Below are positions 5,413-12,424 of a stretch of 13,939 nt of DNA, one piece after another. The notes beneath the pieces are model-generated. The model made no database searches. It was not told where the DNA came from and worked only from the letters and a program-made list of their open reading frames with translations. Each line of letters starts with the position of its first letter. The first letter of the stretch is position 1. The position numbers were made by a program, and so were the translations under genes. The stretch spans positions 1-13,939 of the forward strand of contig JAUXAC010000025.1 in NCBI GenBank assembly GCA_030615035.1. The letters are read 5' to 3'. The stretch is from Dehalococcoidia bacterium (lineage in GTDB: Bacteria > Chloroflexota > Dehalococcoidia > Dehalococcoidales > RBG-16-60-22).

Positions 5413-6703
5413 CGTTTTTGTTACCTTTATTCAAATGCTGAGACAAGAAGTCACTAACCAAGGACTTGTTATCCTTAATGTGAGCTCCCTCTAGCCGAGT
5501 AGCCTTATTGGAAATCCAATCTCTCCAGTATTCAGGCGGGCATCCGTCTAAGAATTGCTTCAATTCATCGTAATAACCACCACTCCCTGGTACACCTACC
5601 TTTCGTCGAACCTCCATCTCAATATAAGCAATGGAATCACCGAGCAGCTCCTCAATAGCTTCTTTCACCAGGCGTTTGATATCCTCCTCCAATTTTGAGT
5701 CTATGGTAGCCTCTAGCTCATTCTTAACCACATCCTCAGGAGGCAACACCTTCGTTTGCAAGCCAAGTACTTTTAACCTACCCTCTAGCCATGAAATCAG
5801 CTGGTCAGTTGGCATAGCATTAAGCTCAACCCGCTTGCCCTTCCATCCTCTGTGATAATAATCCCGCTCTCCGAGTAAGAATGTCTTCTCCTCTGGAGTA
5901 AGCCTCGACAAAAGCAAGTAGGATGGTTGCTTCTGAATAACCACGGCCTCTGCCTGCAATCCCATATCCAGGGCTTCCTTGACAGTAAGACCGATGTCGA
6001 TAACATCAATATACATGCCTCGAGTGGTTCTGGTTTCACTCTCTAGCGTCCGGGCGATCTCATAGCCAGAAATGTCGGCATCGTGGGCCGCCAGAATGGT
6101 AATATCCTTCGTTGTAGCATGGTCGAGCAATTGCTTGGCTGCCCTGGTAGCAAAGCCTTTGGCCGTCATCAGTGCCATATCGTATCTCTGGCCTAGCTTG
6201 ACAGCATCAAATATCTGGCGGAAGCCCTCCTTCTCGATGTAAAGGATTTTGTCATACTCGTAGTCAGGTATCTCGTACCCGGCGACATCCACAGTTCCCA
6301 GGGGCACCTTAATATCTCTATGCGGTTCAATGAGGTGTCCCCTCGGCTCATAGATAAGCCCTTCCAGCGGGCCATAAATCTCTTCATAATCGGTTACCAG
6401 TGGCGGGGTAAAGTAAGCATAGTTTAGCTCCTTATAAGTGTATTCCTGAATCAATGGTCGCACCTGATAGTAGAGCTGCCTTACTGAATAAGGAAGGGTG
6501 AAGTTGGCTGAGGCCTTACTTGCTGCCTGTTTCATTACCTTAAATACAGCGTCTTTTACACTCCATTCGTATGTGCGAACGGGGGTTGGCCTTGCTCTAA
6601 CCGTCCTCTCACGCTCAGCCCGCTTCTTTTCAGTATAGTGCCCTTTCAGGACCTCGCTGAGGGAGTCAGCTACTGCATCAAGAATATTGTTACTCATTCC
6701 CAA
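5390..6703 (-). CDS. Topoisomerase VI A / Spo11-like subunit
   Basis: This 437-residue protein has the features of the type IIB DNA-cleaving subunit. A winged-helix region (residues 50-90) carries YSVRQLYYQVRP; by the known R-x-x-Y/F-Y pattern of Spo11 and TopVIA, Y79 is the likely catalytic tyrosine and R75 its partner. The Toprim domain has ILYIEKEG (E157) and AAHDADISGYE (D208 and D210) for Mg2+. It is somewhat longer than archaeal TopVIA, with a basic N-terminal extension (KKRAERERTVRARP) and an acidic helical C-terminal region. The ATG at 6703 overlaps the B-like gene by 14 bases, as expected for two subunits made together. All active-site residues are present, so an active enzyme is likely. 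JetD/MksG-like proteins share the fold but pair with SMC-type genes, which are absent here. Confidence 0.87.
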   Translation of the reverse strand: MGMSNNILDAVADSLSEVLKGHYTEKKRAERERTVRARPTPVRTYEWSVKDAVFKVMKQAASKASANFTLPYSVRQLYYQVRPLIQEYTYKELNYAYFTPPLVTDYEEIYGPLEGLIYEPRGHLIEPHRDIKVPLGTVDVAGYEIPDYEYDKILYIEKEGFRQIFDAVKLGQRYDMALMTAKGFATRAAKQLLDHATTKDITILAAHDADISGYEIARTLESETRTTRGMYIDVIDIGLTVKEALDMGLQAEAVVIQKQPSYLLLSRLTPEEKTFLLGERDYYHRGWKGKRVELNAMPTDQLISWLEGRLKVLGLQTKVLPPEDVVKNELEATIDSKLEEDIKRLVKEAIEELLGDSIAYIEMEVRRKVGVPGSGGYYDELKQFLDGCPPEYWRDWISNKATRLEGAHIKDNKSLVSDFLSQHLNKGNKNDDNNRTV

Positions 6704-8114
6704 CCTCCAATATGGTTTTACCCCTATCCTTAAACCTGAAGCGGGGGTAGGTCATGTGGCAGACAATGTGAATCTTATCCGCATAGCTGACTTTATACCG
6801 ACCAGCTAATCCCTTTATCCCCTGTCCCTCAAAGTCCTCTTTCTTAGTCTCATGTACTAATCTGTCACCTTGCAGTGGGTCACTAGCTGCGGGAGCAAAA
6901 TTAAGGCCGAAGTGAAACTTAGGATTCCCCAAGTCTTCATCTGGGACATAAGCCACCTCAACCACAAATGGGATATCGTCCTTAGCCCCCATCTTCTTAC
7001 TATATTTGACATCCTTTCCCCCAAAGCACTTCTTAAAGTGTTCTTCGCCAATAATGCCCAAATTCTGAGGAGGGACAGGCTTAGCCAGCGACTTCATGTT
7101 CAAAAGCAGCCTCCCGATGAGGGAAGAATCAGCGTCACCATCACTCACAAAATCTGATAGCCTCTTCACCTCGGGCAAGGTAGAGGTCACTGCCTTTTGT
7201 TTAGTTGTCGAGGTTATTCCTCTAAATTGAGATACAAACTCCCTCAGGGTCAGGTCTCTGCCCCCATCCTGTGCTAGTGCCACATGGGAGAGGATTAACT
7301 TCTTCAAGTCATCAGGGCCATACCACAGGGGGCTAGTAAAGTCATTGGGCTTCCACTTCTGCCAGTTAGGGTTACTTGCCTCGTAGTGCCTCTCAACATC
7401 AATATAGGTGGGTTCATAGTTTGCGCCCGCTGCCGATGCACCAACAAGCCTGTCTGGACCCCTCTCTATTGAGTTGGTTGTAAGGGTGAGAGTAAGGTGA
7501 GGGTTAAAAAGGTGATAATCAGATAGGATTTGTAAAAACTGCCCTTTATCGAAACTATGGGGAATACAGGTATTATCCAGCCGGACAGAAACTCGGCACC
7601 CCGAGTTTTTTACAATTTTTACTTGCTCATGCTCTATTTTGGGCTCTTGCTTTATCATGTCTAGCCTTACCTTAATGGTATGTTTGATACCGCTACTCTC
7701 CACCTCACAGATGCCCTCTTGGGGATTCTGGGTGCTGAGAACGTATGGAATGGCGAATACTGTTTTCAGGGCATTGCCCTGGGCGCCCCGCGTTGGGGAA
7801 ACATAAGCTTCTTTATCCGAGGTTCGGGTTAGGAAATTCAATATCCTGGCTACTACCTCGGGCTGAATCCCAGGACCATTATCTTCTACCGCTATTGAGA
7901 AGAACTGCCCTTCATTATGTAACTCAACTTTTATCTCAGGAGCTAGCGATGCATTCTCACAAGCATCCAGGGCATTGTCCATCAGTTCCTTTAATATGAC
8001 TAGGGGCCAATGCTCTTTGCTGTGCCCTGTTTGGTAGCTGAGCTCCCTTTCGGTGAAATACTCCAGCACCCTAGAGGTTTCAAACATCGTTCGTTTTAGC
8101 ACTTTATCTGCCAT
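6690..8114 (-). CDS. Topoisomerase VI B-like GHKL ATPase subunit
   Basis: The 474-residue protein is a GHKL-family ATPase: N-box KELMDNALDACE (E43, N47, D50), G1 box DNGPGI (78-83), G2 lid TRGAQGNALK (108-117). The start region FTERELSYQTGH and the whole N-terminal half match my memory of bacterial topoisomerase VI B-like proteins carried on mobile elements. The transducer-like middle and a C-terminal region follow; it is slightly shorter than archaeal TopVIB. AAGGAGG lies just before ATG 8114. It is followed by the A-like gene with overlap. The pair should form an A2B2 enzyme that passes duplex DNA through a double-strand break using ATP. Unlike topoisomerase VIII, A and B are separate chains here. 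Confidence 0.87.
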   Translation of the reverse strand: MADKVLKRTMFETSRVLEYFTERELSYQTGHSKEHWPLVILKELMDNALDACENASLAPEIKVELHNEGQFFSIAVEDNGPGIQPEVVARILNFLTRTSDKEAYVSPTRGAQGNALKTVFAIPYVLSTQNPQEGICEVESSGIKHTIKVRLDMIKQEPKIEHEQVKIVKNSGCRVSVRLDNTCIPHSFDKGQFLQILSDYHLFNPHLTLTLTTNSIERGPDRLVGASAAGANYEPTYIDVERHYEASNPNWQKWKPNDFTSPLWYGPDDLKKLILSHVALAQDGGRDLTLREFVSQFRGITSTTKQKAVTSTLPEVKRLSDFVSDGDADSSLIGRLLLNMKSLAKPVPPQNLGIIGEEHFKKCFGGKDVKYSKKMGAKDDIPFVVEVAYVPDEDLGNPKFHFGLNFAPAASDPLQGDRLVHETKKEDFEGQGIKGLAGRYKVSYADKIHIVCHMTYPRFRFKDRGKTILEVGNE

Positions 8115-8197
8115 CTTATATCCTCCTTTAGCTACACTTCCTATTATTCTTTACCTTAAAAGGGCAGCCTCATTTGCTCCTCTCAAAAATAAGGTTC

Positions 8198-8947
8198 CTA
8201 TTCAATCCGCGTAATAAAGAGCCAGTCATCATCATTCTCATATGGGTCCTTCCCCAAGTGTTCGTAAATACTACTCTCATTTTCGGCGCGTATCCGGAAA
8301 GGCATTTTCTTCCCCTCGTCTTCAACTTCCCACAGCTTCAGCTTCGGAAGCTCCTTCCGCCTTTTTGCGATTTCGGGTGTCATGCAAGCCATGCCAGCAT
8401 TGAAGGGCTTTGGCTGGCATTGTTTGCACATCCATTCTATGGTGTCTTTATCATTATAAAATTCACCGTTAAGCCAAAAATCAGATCCGCCACAAGTTGG
8501 ACATTTATCCGGTAACGGCGGAATCTGGCCCGCTTCATCACAGTCATAAGGGTCTTTGACAAGAAGCCTGTCACCAGGAGTATACTGATTGCCGATAGGT
8601 GCGAATGTTGCCACTGTGTGGTGCCCGTCATTTATCCTAAGCCTTAAGCCTTCTAGGCCATGCTTGGCCAGTACCCAGAGTAGGCTCTCCACTTCTCCGC
8701 TGTGCTTCTTATATGGAGGACTCGCAAACGCAATATACCCGTGGGATCCATCCCTTCTTGTATGGCCGGCGCAACTCTGCCAAGTGAAATACCCCGTACT
8801 GTTCAGCTCAATCAAGACATCGTATAGTTCGGGGTCAAGACACCCCGACTCTAGTTCCTCTTTGAGCCCGTTTAGCCGTCTTTCAACTGCTTCCTCGTAA
8901 GTTCTGGTTGTCATTGTTAAACTCTGCTGCTTATTTTCTGTTCCCAT
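8198..8947 (-). CDS. 249-residue zinc-knuckle protein of unknown function
   Basis: The N-terminal half has FTWQSCAGHTRRDGSHGYIA (residues 54-73), a Ser-Cys-x-Gly-His pattern followed by a Gly-rich strand that recurs in small phage proteins and is loosely like Tyw3 folds. The middle carries a zinc ribbon, CPTCGG (149-154) and CKQC (174-177). The C-terminal 50 residues are charged. I do not recognise a named family. Two starts are possible: ATG 8947, which overlaps the 57-residue gene by 17 bases, and ATG 8914, just after that gene. Neither has a strong ribosome site, so coupled translation is likely. It lies between dnaB and the topoisomerase genes, which suggests a replication or nucleic-acid role. 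Confidence 0.75.
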   Translation of the reverse strand: MGTENKQQSLTMTTRTYEEAVERRLNGLKEELESGCLDPELYDVLIELNSTGYFTWQSCAGHTRRDGSHGYIAFASPPYKKHSGEVESLLWVLAKHGLEGLRLRINDGHHTVATFAPIGNQYTPGDRLLVKDPYDCDEAGQIPPLPDKCPTCGGSDFWLNGEFYNDKDTIEWMCKQCQPKPFNAGMACMTPEIAKRRKELPKLKLWEVEDEGKKMPFRIRAENESSIYEHLGKDPYENDDDWLFITRIE

Positions 8948-9104
8948 TTATCTCGCGAAGAACATCGTAACAGTCTTGGCAATACCGTGGGTCTGGACTT
9001 ATTGCTGTCTTGTCCTTACCCACGAGGCAAGCCTGGCAGAAAAAGCCGCCATCTTGGATAGCTTTGCTATCCCGAACAATGTCAAATTTGGGGGGCTTCT
9101 TCAT
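8931..9104 (-). CDS. 57-residue four-cysteine zinc-finger-like protein
   Basis: The gene starts at ATG 9104, behind a perfect AAGGAGG six bases upstream. The product contains CQAC (residues 23-26) and CQDC (42-45), a CxxC-x15-CxxC zinc site, between KKPPKFDIVRD and a short helix ending DVLREINGNRK. It fills the gap between the helicase gene and the 249-residue gene. Small zinc proteins in phage replication modules often act as regulators or adaptors; no more can be said. Confidence 0.8.
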   Translation of the reverse strand: MKKPPKFDIVRDSKAIQDGGFFCQACLVGKDKTAISPDPRYCQDCYDVLREINGNRK

Positions 9105-9123
9105 CAATTGCCTCCTTCACGGT

Positions 9124-9146
9124 TTGTAACCTCAGTTGTAACCTCA
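9124..9146. repeat. Short tandem direct repeat
   Basis: TTGTAACCTCA occurs at about 9124-9134 and again at about 9136-9146 with one base between. It spans the end of the helicase gene and the short gap after it. It is too short to assign a role, but may be a binding site. Confidence 0.4.
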
Positions 9147-10568
9147 TTCGTTGGTCCCTTCCTCCGCTAAAGCTAGTTGCGGCTCCACCGATGGCTGGTA
9201 ATCGGTAAACTGCATCAGCCTGCCATTCCAGTTCAACTTCAGCACAACAGCGGATTCCCGCTGCCTCTGCTTCTCAACGCCCAGCTCAGCTACCCCCTTG
9301 GGGTAGGGTTTGCGTTCCGCTTTAGGTTTCCATCTGTTCCCCGCCTTGTTAAACTCCTCCTCCCACTCTTCCTGGGTATAATAGGCATCATCCCGGTAGA
9401 GAAACATGACGATATCGGCGTCCTGCTCTAGAGACCCACTATCCCTAAGGTCAGCCAACCTCGGCCTCTTGTTGTACCTCTCCTTCTCCACAGCCCGCGA
9501 TAGCTGGCTAACCGCAATCACCGCCACATCAAATGCCCTAGCTATCCCCTTCAGACGCCTGGAGATGTAGCCTATCCTTTCGTTCTGGGTGCGCCCATAC
9601 TCGTCAGCCAGTAGCCCAAGGTAATCGATAAAAACAACGTCCACTCCCGTCTCTAGCTTGAGCCTAGCTACTGCAGCTCGGATGTCGCCGGTGGTGACGG
9701 GTGTTCCCTCGCACTTGAGGAAGTAGAGGTTTCTCTCCGACATTGGCCCGAGCAGGTCCACAATCTCATAGTAAACCTCTTCGTCATATTGCCCCCTGGC
9801 GATAACTGGCATTGGCTGTTTAATGGCAGCCACCACATCGCGGTCGATGAACTGGGCCAGGGTCATCTCCAGGGAACAGTAAAGGACACGGTGGTGCCGA
9901 GCTATGTTGTTGGCCCAGGCTTGGCCCAGTGCGCTTTTCCCCATTCTTGGTCGCCCCCCAAGTAAGATTAAGTCCCCTCTATGCGCTCCACCAGTCAGGG
10001 TATCAAGATCCCGAAAGCCATAAGGGATAGCTGTCTCATCCCCTTTTTGCTGGAGGTGAGCGTAGCGCTCCATTCCATAGTCAGCTATGTCACGGGGGGT
10101 ATAGACTAGAGGTTTGACCGTATCCCCGCTCATCGCCAGCAGCAGCTCCTGAGCCTTCCTTAGCACAGTGCCTATATTAGCCCCGGCGGTATAGCCCATT
10201 ACAGCTATGCGCCCAGCACAATCAATGAGTTTCCTCGCCTGCGAACAGCGAGCCACTATCCGTGCATAGTGTTCAACATCCAGAGAAGTAGGGACTGTGG
10301 ATATCAGGTGGCTGAGATAGGCTGCGCCACCAACATCCTCAAGTTTTTCCATATTGTTAAGCTCATTGGCAACTGTAATCTGATCAATAGCCTCATCCCT
10401 ATCGGCAAGCCTCCTCATTGCCTCCCAGCACCATCTTGCTGGTTCGCAGTAGAAGTCACCGGTGCTTATTATTGATACCCCCTGGATGAACGCTTGAGCA
10501 TCAATCAGACACGAGCCAATGACTCCCTCTTCGGCATCAATATCATGCGGTGGTAGTTTTTGTTCCAT
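9144..10568 (-). CDS. dnaB: Replicative DNA helicase DnaB
   Basis: The 474-residue protein is a full-length DnaB-family hexameric helicase that unwinds DNA at the fork. The N-terminal domain (residues about 5-105: PPHDIDAEEGVIGSCLID and later VGGAAYLSHL) is the primase-interacting helical domain. The RecA-like domain has Walker A GGRPRMGKSALG (K211), a Walker B strand VVFIDYLGLL (D315), a sensor-like strand VAVIAVSQLSRAVE, and the DnaB motif DLRDSGSLEQDADIVMFLYR (373-392). AGGAGGG precedes ATG 10568. The C terminus carries an acidic tail (EPQLALAEEGTNE). It is directly downstream of the O-like initiator gene, the usual initiator-helicase order in phage replication modules, and was presumably acquired from a host gene. 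Confidence 0.95.
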   Translation of the reverse strand: MEQKLPPHDIDAEEGVIGSCLIDAQAFIQGVSIISTGDFYCEPARWCWEAMRRLADRDEAIDQITVANELNNMEKLEDVGGAAYLSHLISTVPTSLDVEHYARIVARCSQARKLIDCAGRIAVMGYTAGANIGTVLRKAQELLLAMSGDTVKPLVYTPRDIADYGMERYAHLQQKGDETAIPYGFRDLDTLTGGAHRGDLILLGGRPRMGKSALGQAWANNIARHHRVLYCSLEMTLAQFIDRDVVAAIKQPMPVIARGQYDEEVYYEIVDLLGPMSERNLYFLKCEGTPVTTGDIRAAVARLKLETGVDVVFIDYLGLLADEYGRTQNERIGYISRRLKGIARAFDVAVIAVSQLSRAVEKERYNKRPRLADLRDSGSLEQDADIVMFLYRDDAYYTQEEWEEEFNKAGNRWKPKAERKPYPKGVAELGVEKQRQRESAVVLKLNWNGRLMQFTDYQPSVEPQLALAEEGTNE

Positions 10569-10611
10569 TTAGCTTCCCTCCTATTTCTGCTTTTAGAAAG
10601 ACAAAGACGGT

Positions 10612-10637
10612 TTTTCGCCATGAGGGCGTGGCGAAAA
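10612..10637. repeat. Perfect 9-bp inverted repeat between initiator and dnaB genes
   Basis: TTTTCGCCA (10612-10620) and TGGCGAAAA (10629-10637) are exact complements separated by 8 bases. The site lies in the 73-base gap between the O-like gene and dnaB. No terminal T-run is present in the direction of transcription beyond the stem itself, so it looks more like an mRNA hairpin or operator than a terminator. Confidence 0.55.
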
Positions 10638-10641
10638 TCTA

Positions 10642-11526
10642 TTATTCCTCTTGCTCTCTCATATATTGCGCAAACGACTTGCCGCGGGGACCCGGCTTCT
10701 CCTTCCGCTCAAACTCCGCCTTGCTTCGCATCCAGTTCCGAAACCGGTTCTTCCAACCGCCCTTGTGCTTTGGCGGTGCCCTCCCAGAGTAGTAATCCCG
10801 GGCAGCCCTTAACTCGGCAAGAACAAAGTCAGGAAATTCCTGTCTGAAGTCTCTTAACCAAGCTAGGTCATCCGTTTCATCATATCGCCAACCTTTAAGC
10901 TCCCTCAGAATATTTAGGATTTTTAACTCATCTGGTGTTGGTGATCCCCCCTGTTTCTTTATAGGTTTCTTTATGTGTTTCTTTAGCAGCTTTGAGTTAG
11001 GCACGTAAAGGGTAGCGGATCTGTCCGTAAAGGGTAGCGAATCCGCTACTGAAGGGGGTACTAATCCGCTACCCTTTTGTTCAACCTCTTCCATTGTTGG
11101 GGTAACTATTCCGCTACCCTTTTGCTCTGTAATGGGTATCTCATCCGTTACCCTTTCATTAAGGGTAACTATTTCGCTACTGTTTACGGGTACATTCCAG
11201 GTGGAGGGGTCAAGGTTAAAGGCTGTAGTGGGCTTGTGTCCTCGGCCGCCGGGGGTACTGTCGCGGAGGATAATATTCATCTTTACGAGGCTACCCATTT
11301 CTCGCTTGACCTGTTGCATGTTGATACCGCAGGCATCGGCCAATTCCGAGGTGCCGATGGGCCAGGGGCGATTTCCCCACTGCCCGGGCTGCTGCCAGCA
11401 AAGTGTACGGCGCCAGACAGCCCAAAGGATCTGCCACTGTGTCCCATTCAGACGTAGCTTGGCCAACCTTTCCACCAACCAGTTCGGCATACGGAGATGC
11501 CCATCTTCAGGTCCCGGTAGGGTCAT
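10642..11526 (-). CDS. Lambda-O-like replication initiator
   Basis: The 294-residue protein begins with a winged-helix domain (residues 12-95) that matches the phage replication protein O N-terminal pattern: RMPNWLVERLAKLRLNGTQW, then WAVWRRT, then ELADACGINMQQVKREMGSL and VKMNII. In lambda O this domain binds the origin iterons. Residues about 115-175 are a repetitive linker (QKGSGIVTP, QKGSGLVPP) and are encoded by the iteron array itself. The C-terminal part (LKILNILRELKGWRYDETDD, then FVLAELRAARDYY and NRFRNWMRSKAEF) resembles the partner-binding end of DnaD/O-type loaders. The ATG at 11526 is preceded by GAGGAAAG. It should melt the origin and load the DnaB encoded just downstream. Confidence 0.82.
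   Translation of the reverse strand: MTLPGPEDGHLRMPNWLVERLAKLRLNGTQWQILWAVWRRTLCWQQPGQWGNRPWPIGTSELADACGINMQQVKREMGSLVKMNIILRDSTPGGRGHKPTTAFNLDPSTWNVPVNSSEIVTLNERVTDEIPITEQKGSGIVTPTMEEVEQKGSGLVPPSVADSLPFTDRSATLYVPNSKLLKKHIKKPIKKQGGSPTPDELKILNILRELKGWRYDETDDLAWLRDFRQEFPDFVLAELRAARDYYSGRAPPKHKGGWKNRFRNWMRSKAEFERKEKPGPRGKSFAQYMREQEE
11004..11182. other. Iteron array: putative replication origin inside the initiator gene
   Basis: About six related units lie in 180 bases. Most have the form GGGTA, 9-10 bases containing CCGC or GCGG, then TACCC or TACTG. Examples start at 11032, 11056, 11100, 11134 and 11163; a further half unit AAAGGGTAGCGGAT lies at 11007-11020. The unit at 11032 contains the palindrome GTAGCG/CGCTAC. 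Units are spaced about 22 to 44 bases apart. The array is in frame with the initiator and produces its repetitive linker, as known for lambda ori inside gene O. Confidence 0.75.
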
Positions 11527-11621
11527 GCTTTCCTCGGATTAAATTACTTGGGTAATAGTTGTATTTACGCAAGAGGGAGAGCAAACTTGACGGAAGAGCA
11601 TCATTGGTGTTAGAGTCGCTT

Positions 11622-11687
11622 GAGTGTCCACTCCTTAGATCCCCTTGCTAAAGCCCAGCCAGCGAAGTTGGGCTTTGGTGTTTTTTC
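11622..11687 (+). ncRNA. Possible small rightward RNA in the gap upstream of the initiator gene
   Basis: TTGACG (11587-11592), then after 18 bases an extended TGtTAGAGT box (11608-11616), precede the rightward terminator at 11648-11686. Together they predict an RNA of about 65 bases running against the leftward operon mRNA. The arrangement recalls lambda oop RNA, which also lies beside gene O. The promoter match is only fair, so the call is tentative. Confidence 0.3.
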
Positions 11688-11721
11688 GCATCTTTAATAA
11701 AATAAGTAAGCGCAGCTTCAT
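11635..11721 (-). CDS. Possible 28-residue basic small ORF
   Basis: An ATG at 11721, ten bases after GGAGG, opens MKLRLLILLKMRKNTKAQLR and ends in SKGI. The composition is very basic and hydrophobic. Its codons include the terminator-like hairpin on the other strand, so the sequence may be shaped by that hairpin rather than by protein function. I list it only because of the ribosome site and the gap it fills. Confidence 0.22.
   Translation of the reverse strand: MKLRLLILLKMRKNTKAQLRWLGFSKGI
11648..11686 (+). terminator. Intrinsic terminator, rightward
   Basis: AAAGCCCA (11650-11657) pairs with TGGGCTTT (11669-11676), extended by C-G and U-G pairs at the base, and is followed within four bases by TTTTTT. 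The T-run is on the plus strand only, although no annotated rightward gene ends here. The rest of the 218-base gap (11527-11744) holds a small palindrome ATTAC/GTAAT at 11543-11556 just upstream of the initiator gene. Confidence 0.6.
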
Positions 11722-11744
11722 GCTACTCTTGCCTCCAAAGATTT

Positions 11745-11951
11745 CTATCTGCCAGGGTGCAGATTATCACCGCCTCCCCCGTTCAGCCACTCTAGAAAGC
11801 GGTGCTTAGGAATTAAATATTTTCTGGGGGAAATCTTAACGCAAGGTATGATTCCCTGGCGAAGAGCGGAGTACAAAACCCCCCTGGACAACGACAGTAG
11901 CTTTCCTACTTGCTTGGGGGTTAACACCAAAGAATCATTGTCGTTTTCCAC
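11745..11951 (-). CDS. Excisionase-like / MerR-type HTH protein
   Basis: The 68-residue protein has the HTH_17 pattern: LTPKQVGKLLSLSRGVLYSA (residues 10-29), then IIPCVKISPRKYLIPKHRFL as the wing and its last helix (EWL). This fold is typical of phage excisionases (Xis/AlpA-like) and small regulators. The start is GTG 11951, behind GGAGA. It follows the AbrB-like gene with a 19-base gap and would be expressed early in the leftward operon. Given the integrase at the right edge, an excision or directionality role is plausible, but an operon regulator is equally possible. Confidence 0.75.
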   Translation of the reverse strand: MENDNDSLVLTPKQVGKLLSLSRGVLYSALRQGIIPCVKISPRKYLIPKHRFLEWLNGGGGDNLHPGR

Positions 11952-11970
11952 TTCGCTCTCCTCTTAAGCT

Positions 11971-12207
11971 TTATAAGGCAGGCTCTTCCTGTTTTTTGAT
12001 TTCCTCAAAGGTATAGAGCACCCCATCGAAGCTATCAAATTCAGCAACGGCTTTGAATTGCTCCAAGAATTCTTTGATGGTTAGTCCGCGCTTTTCAGCC
12101 TCTCTCTCGATAACCATCCTGGGGATTGATACAACGATGTTCAGACCACCCTCCCCAAGTGCGCGCATTCTGTATCGTTTCTTGTAAGAATCTCTTACCT
12201 CAACCAT
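11971..12207 (-). CDS. AbrB/SpoVT-like small regulator (putative)
   Basis: I start it at ATG 12207, four bases after AAGGGGGG (12212-12219), giving 78 residues; an upstream in-frame start at 12237 would begin close to the mapped promoter and has no ribosome site. The core, RMRALGEGGLNIVVSIPRMV followed by IEREAEKRGLTIKEF, has the strand-IP-x-x-hydrophobic pattern and following helix of AbrB-like swapped-hairpin DNA-binding domains. A short acidic C-terminal tail follows. It is the first gene behind the leftward promoter, in the place where phages put early regulators. The family call is by eye and moderate. Confidence 0.65.
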   Translation of the reverse strand: MVEVRDSYKKRYRMRALGEGGLNIVVSIPRMVIEREAEKRGLTIKEFLEQFKAVAEFDSFDGVLYTFEEIKKQEEPAL

Positions 12208-12241
12208 GAACCCCCCTTGACAAACTTGTTCAATCACTTGT

Positions 12242-12270
12242 ATAATAAGGTATGTTCAACCATCTGTCAA
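12242..12270 (-). promoter_or_regulatory. Consensus promoter of the leftward replication operon
   Basis: On the minus strand TTGACA (12270-12265), a 17-base spacer and TATTAT (12247-12242) form a near-perfect sigma70-type promoter. Transcription would start near 12235, about 30 bases before the AbrB-like gene. TGTTCAA occurs at 12227-12233 and 12253-12259, on both sides of the -10 box and 26 bases apart, and may be an operator pair for a repressor. Confidence 0.85.
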
Positions 12271-12284
12271 TAGCAACTAGCATA

Positions 12285-12424
12285 TTGGCACAATAAAGAC
12301 CAATTGACCAATGACAGCTATAGAGGGTGGCACACCGTGGGGGAAAATAGAATTGGCACATATTGACCAATTGTCCGATGACAGCTATGGAGGTGATACA
12401 CTGTGAAAAAAATAGAATTGGCAC
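12285..12424 (+). repeat. Tandem duplication of an operator/start-codon segment
   Basis: Two diverged units of 68 and 65 bases lie head to tail (12285-12352 and 12353-12417), and a third TTGGCAC follows at 12418-12424. Both hold GACCAATTG, ATGACAGCTAT, a purine-rich ribosome site, a GTG and AAAATAGAATTGGCAC. In the second unit the GTG is the start of the 327-residue gene. In the first unit the same position opens only MGENRIGTY before a stop, so it is a decoy or a relic. Confidence 0.75.

Noticed and set aside
5390..6703. JetD/MksG (Wadjet) nuclease subunit
   Set aside because: The fold is shared, but the neighbour is a GHKL ATPase with topoisomerase VI B boxes, and no SMC-like, kleisin-like or MukE-like genes are present.
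11540..11650. Leftward GTG-started 30-codon frame upstream of the initiator gene
   Set aside because: The purine-rich stretch directly abuts the GTG with no room for ribosome binding, and the product is featureless.
12230..12424. Leftward 64-codon frame upstream of the AbrB-like gene
   Set aside because: It spans the leftward promoter and the duplicated control segment, is Cys/Ile-rich without a domain, and has no ribosome site.
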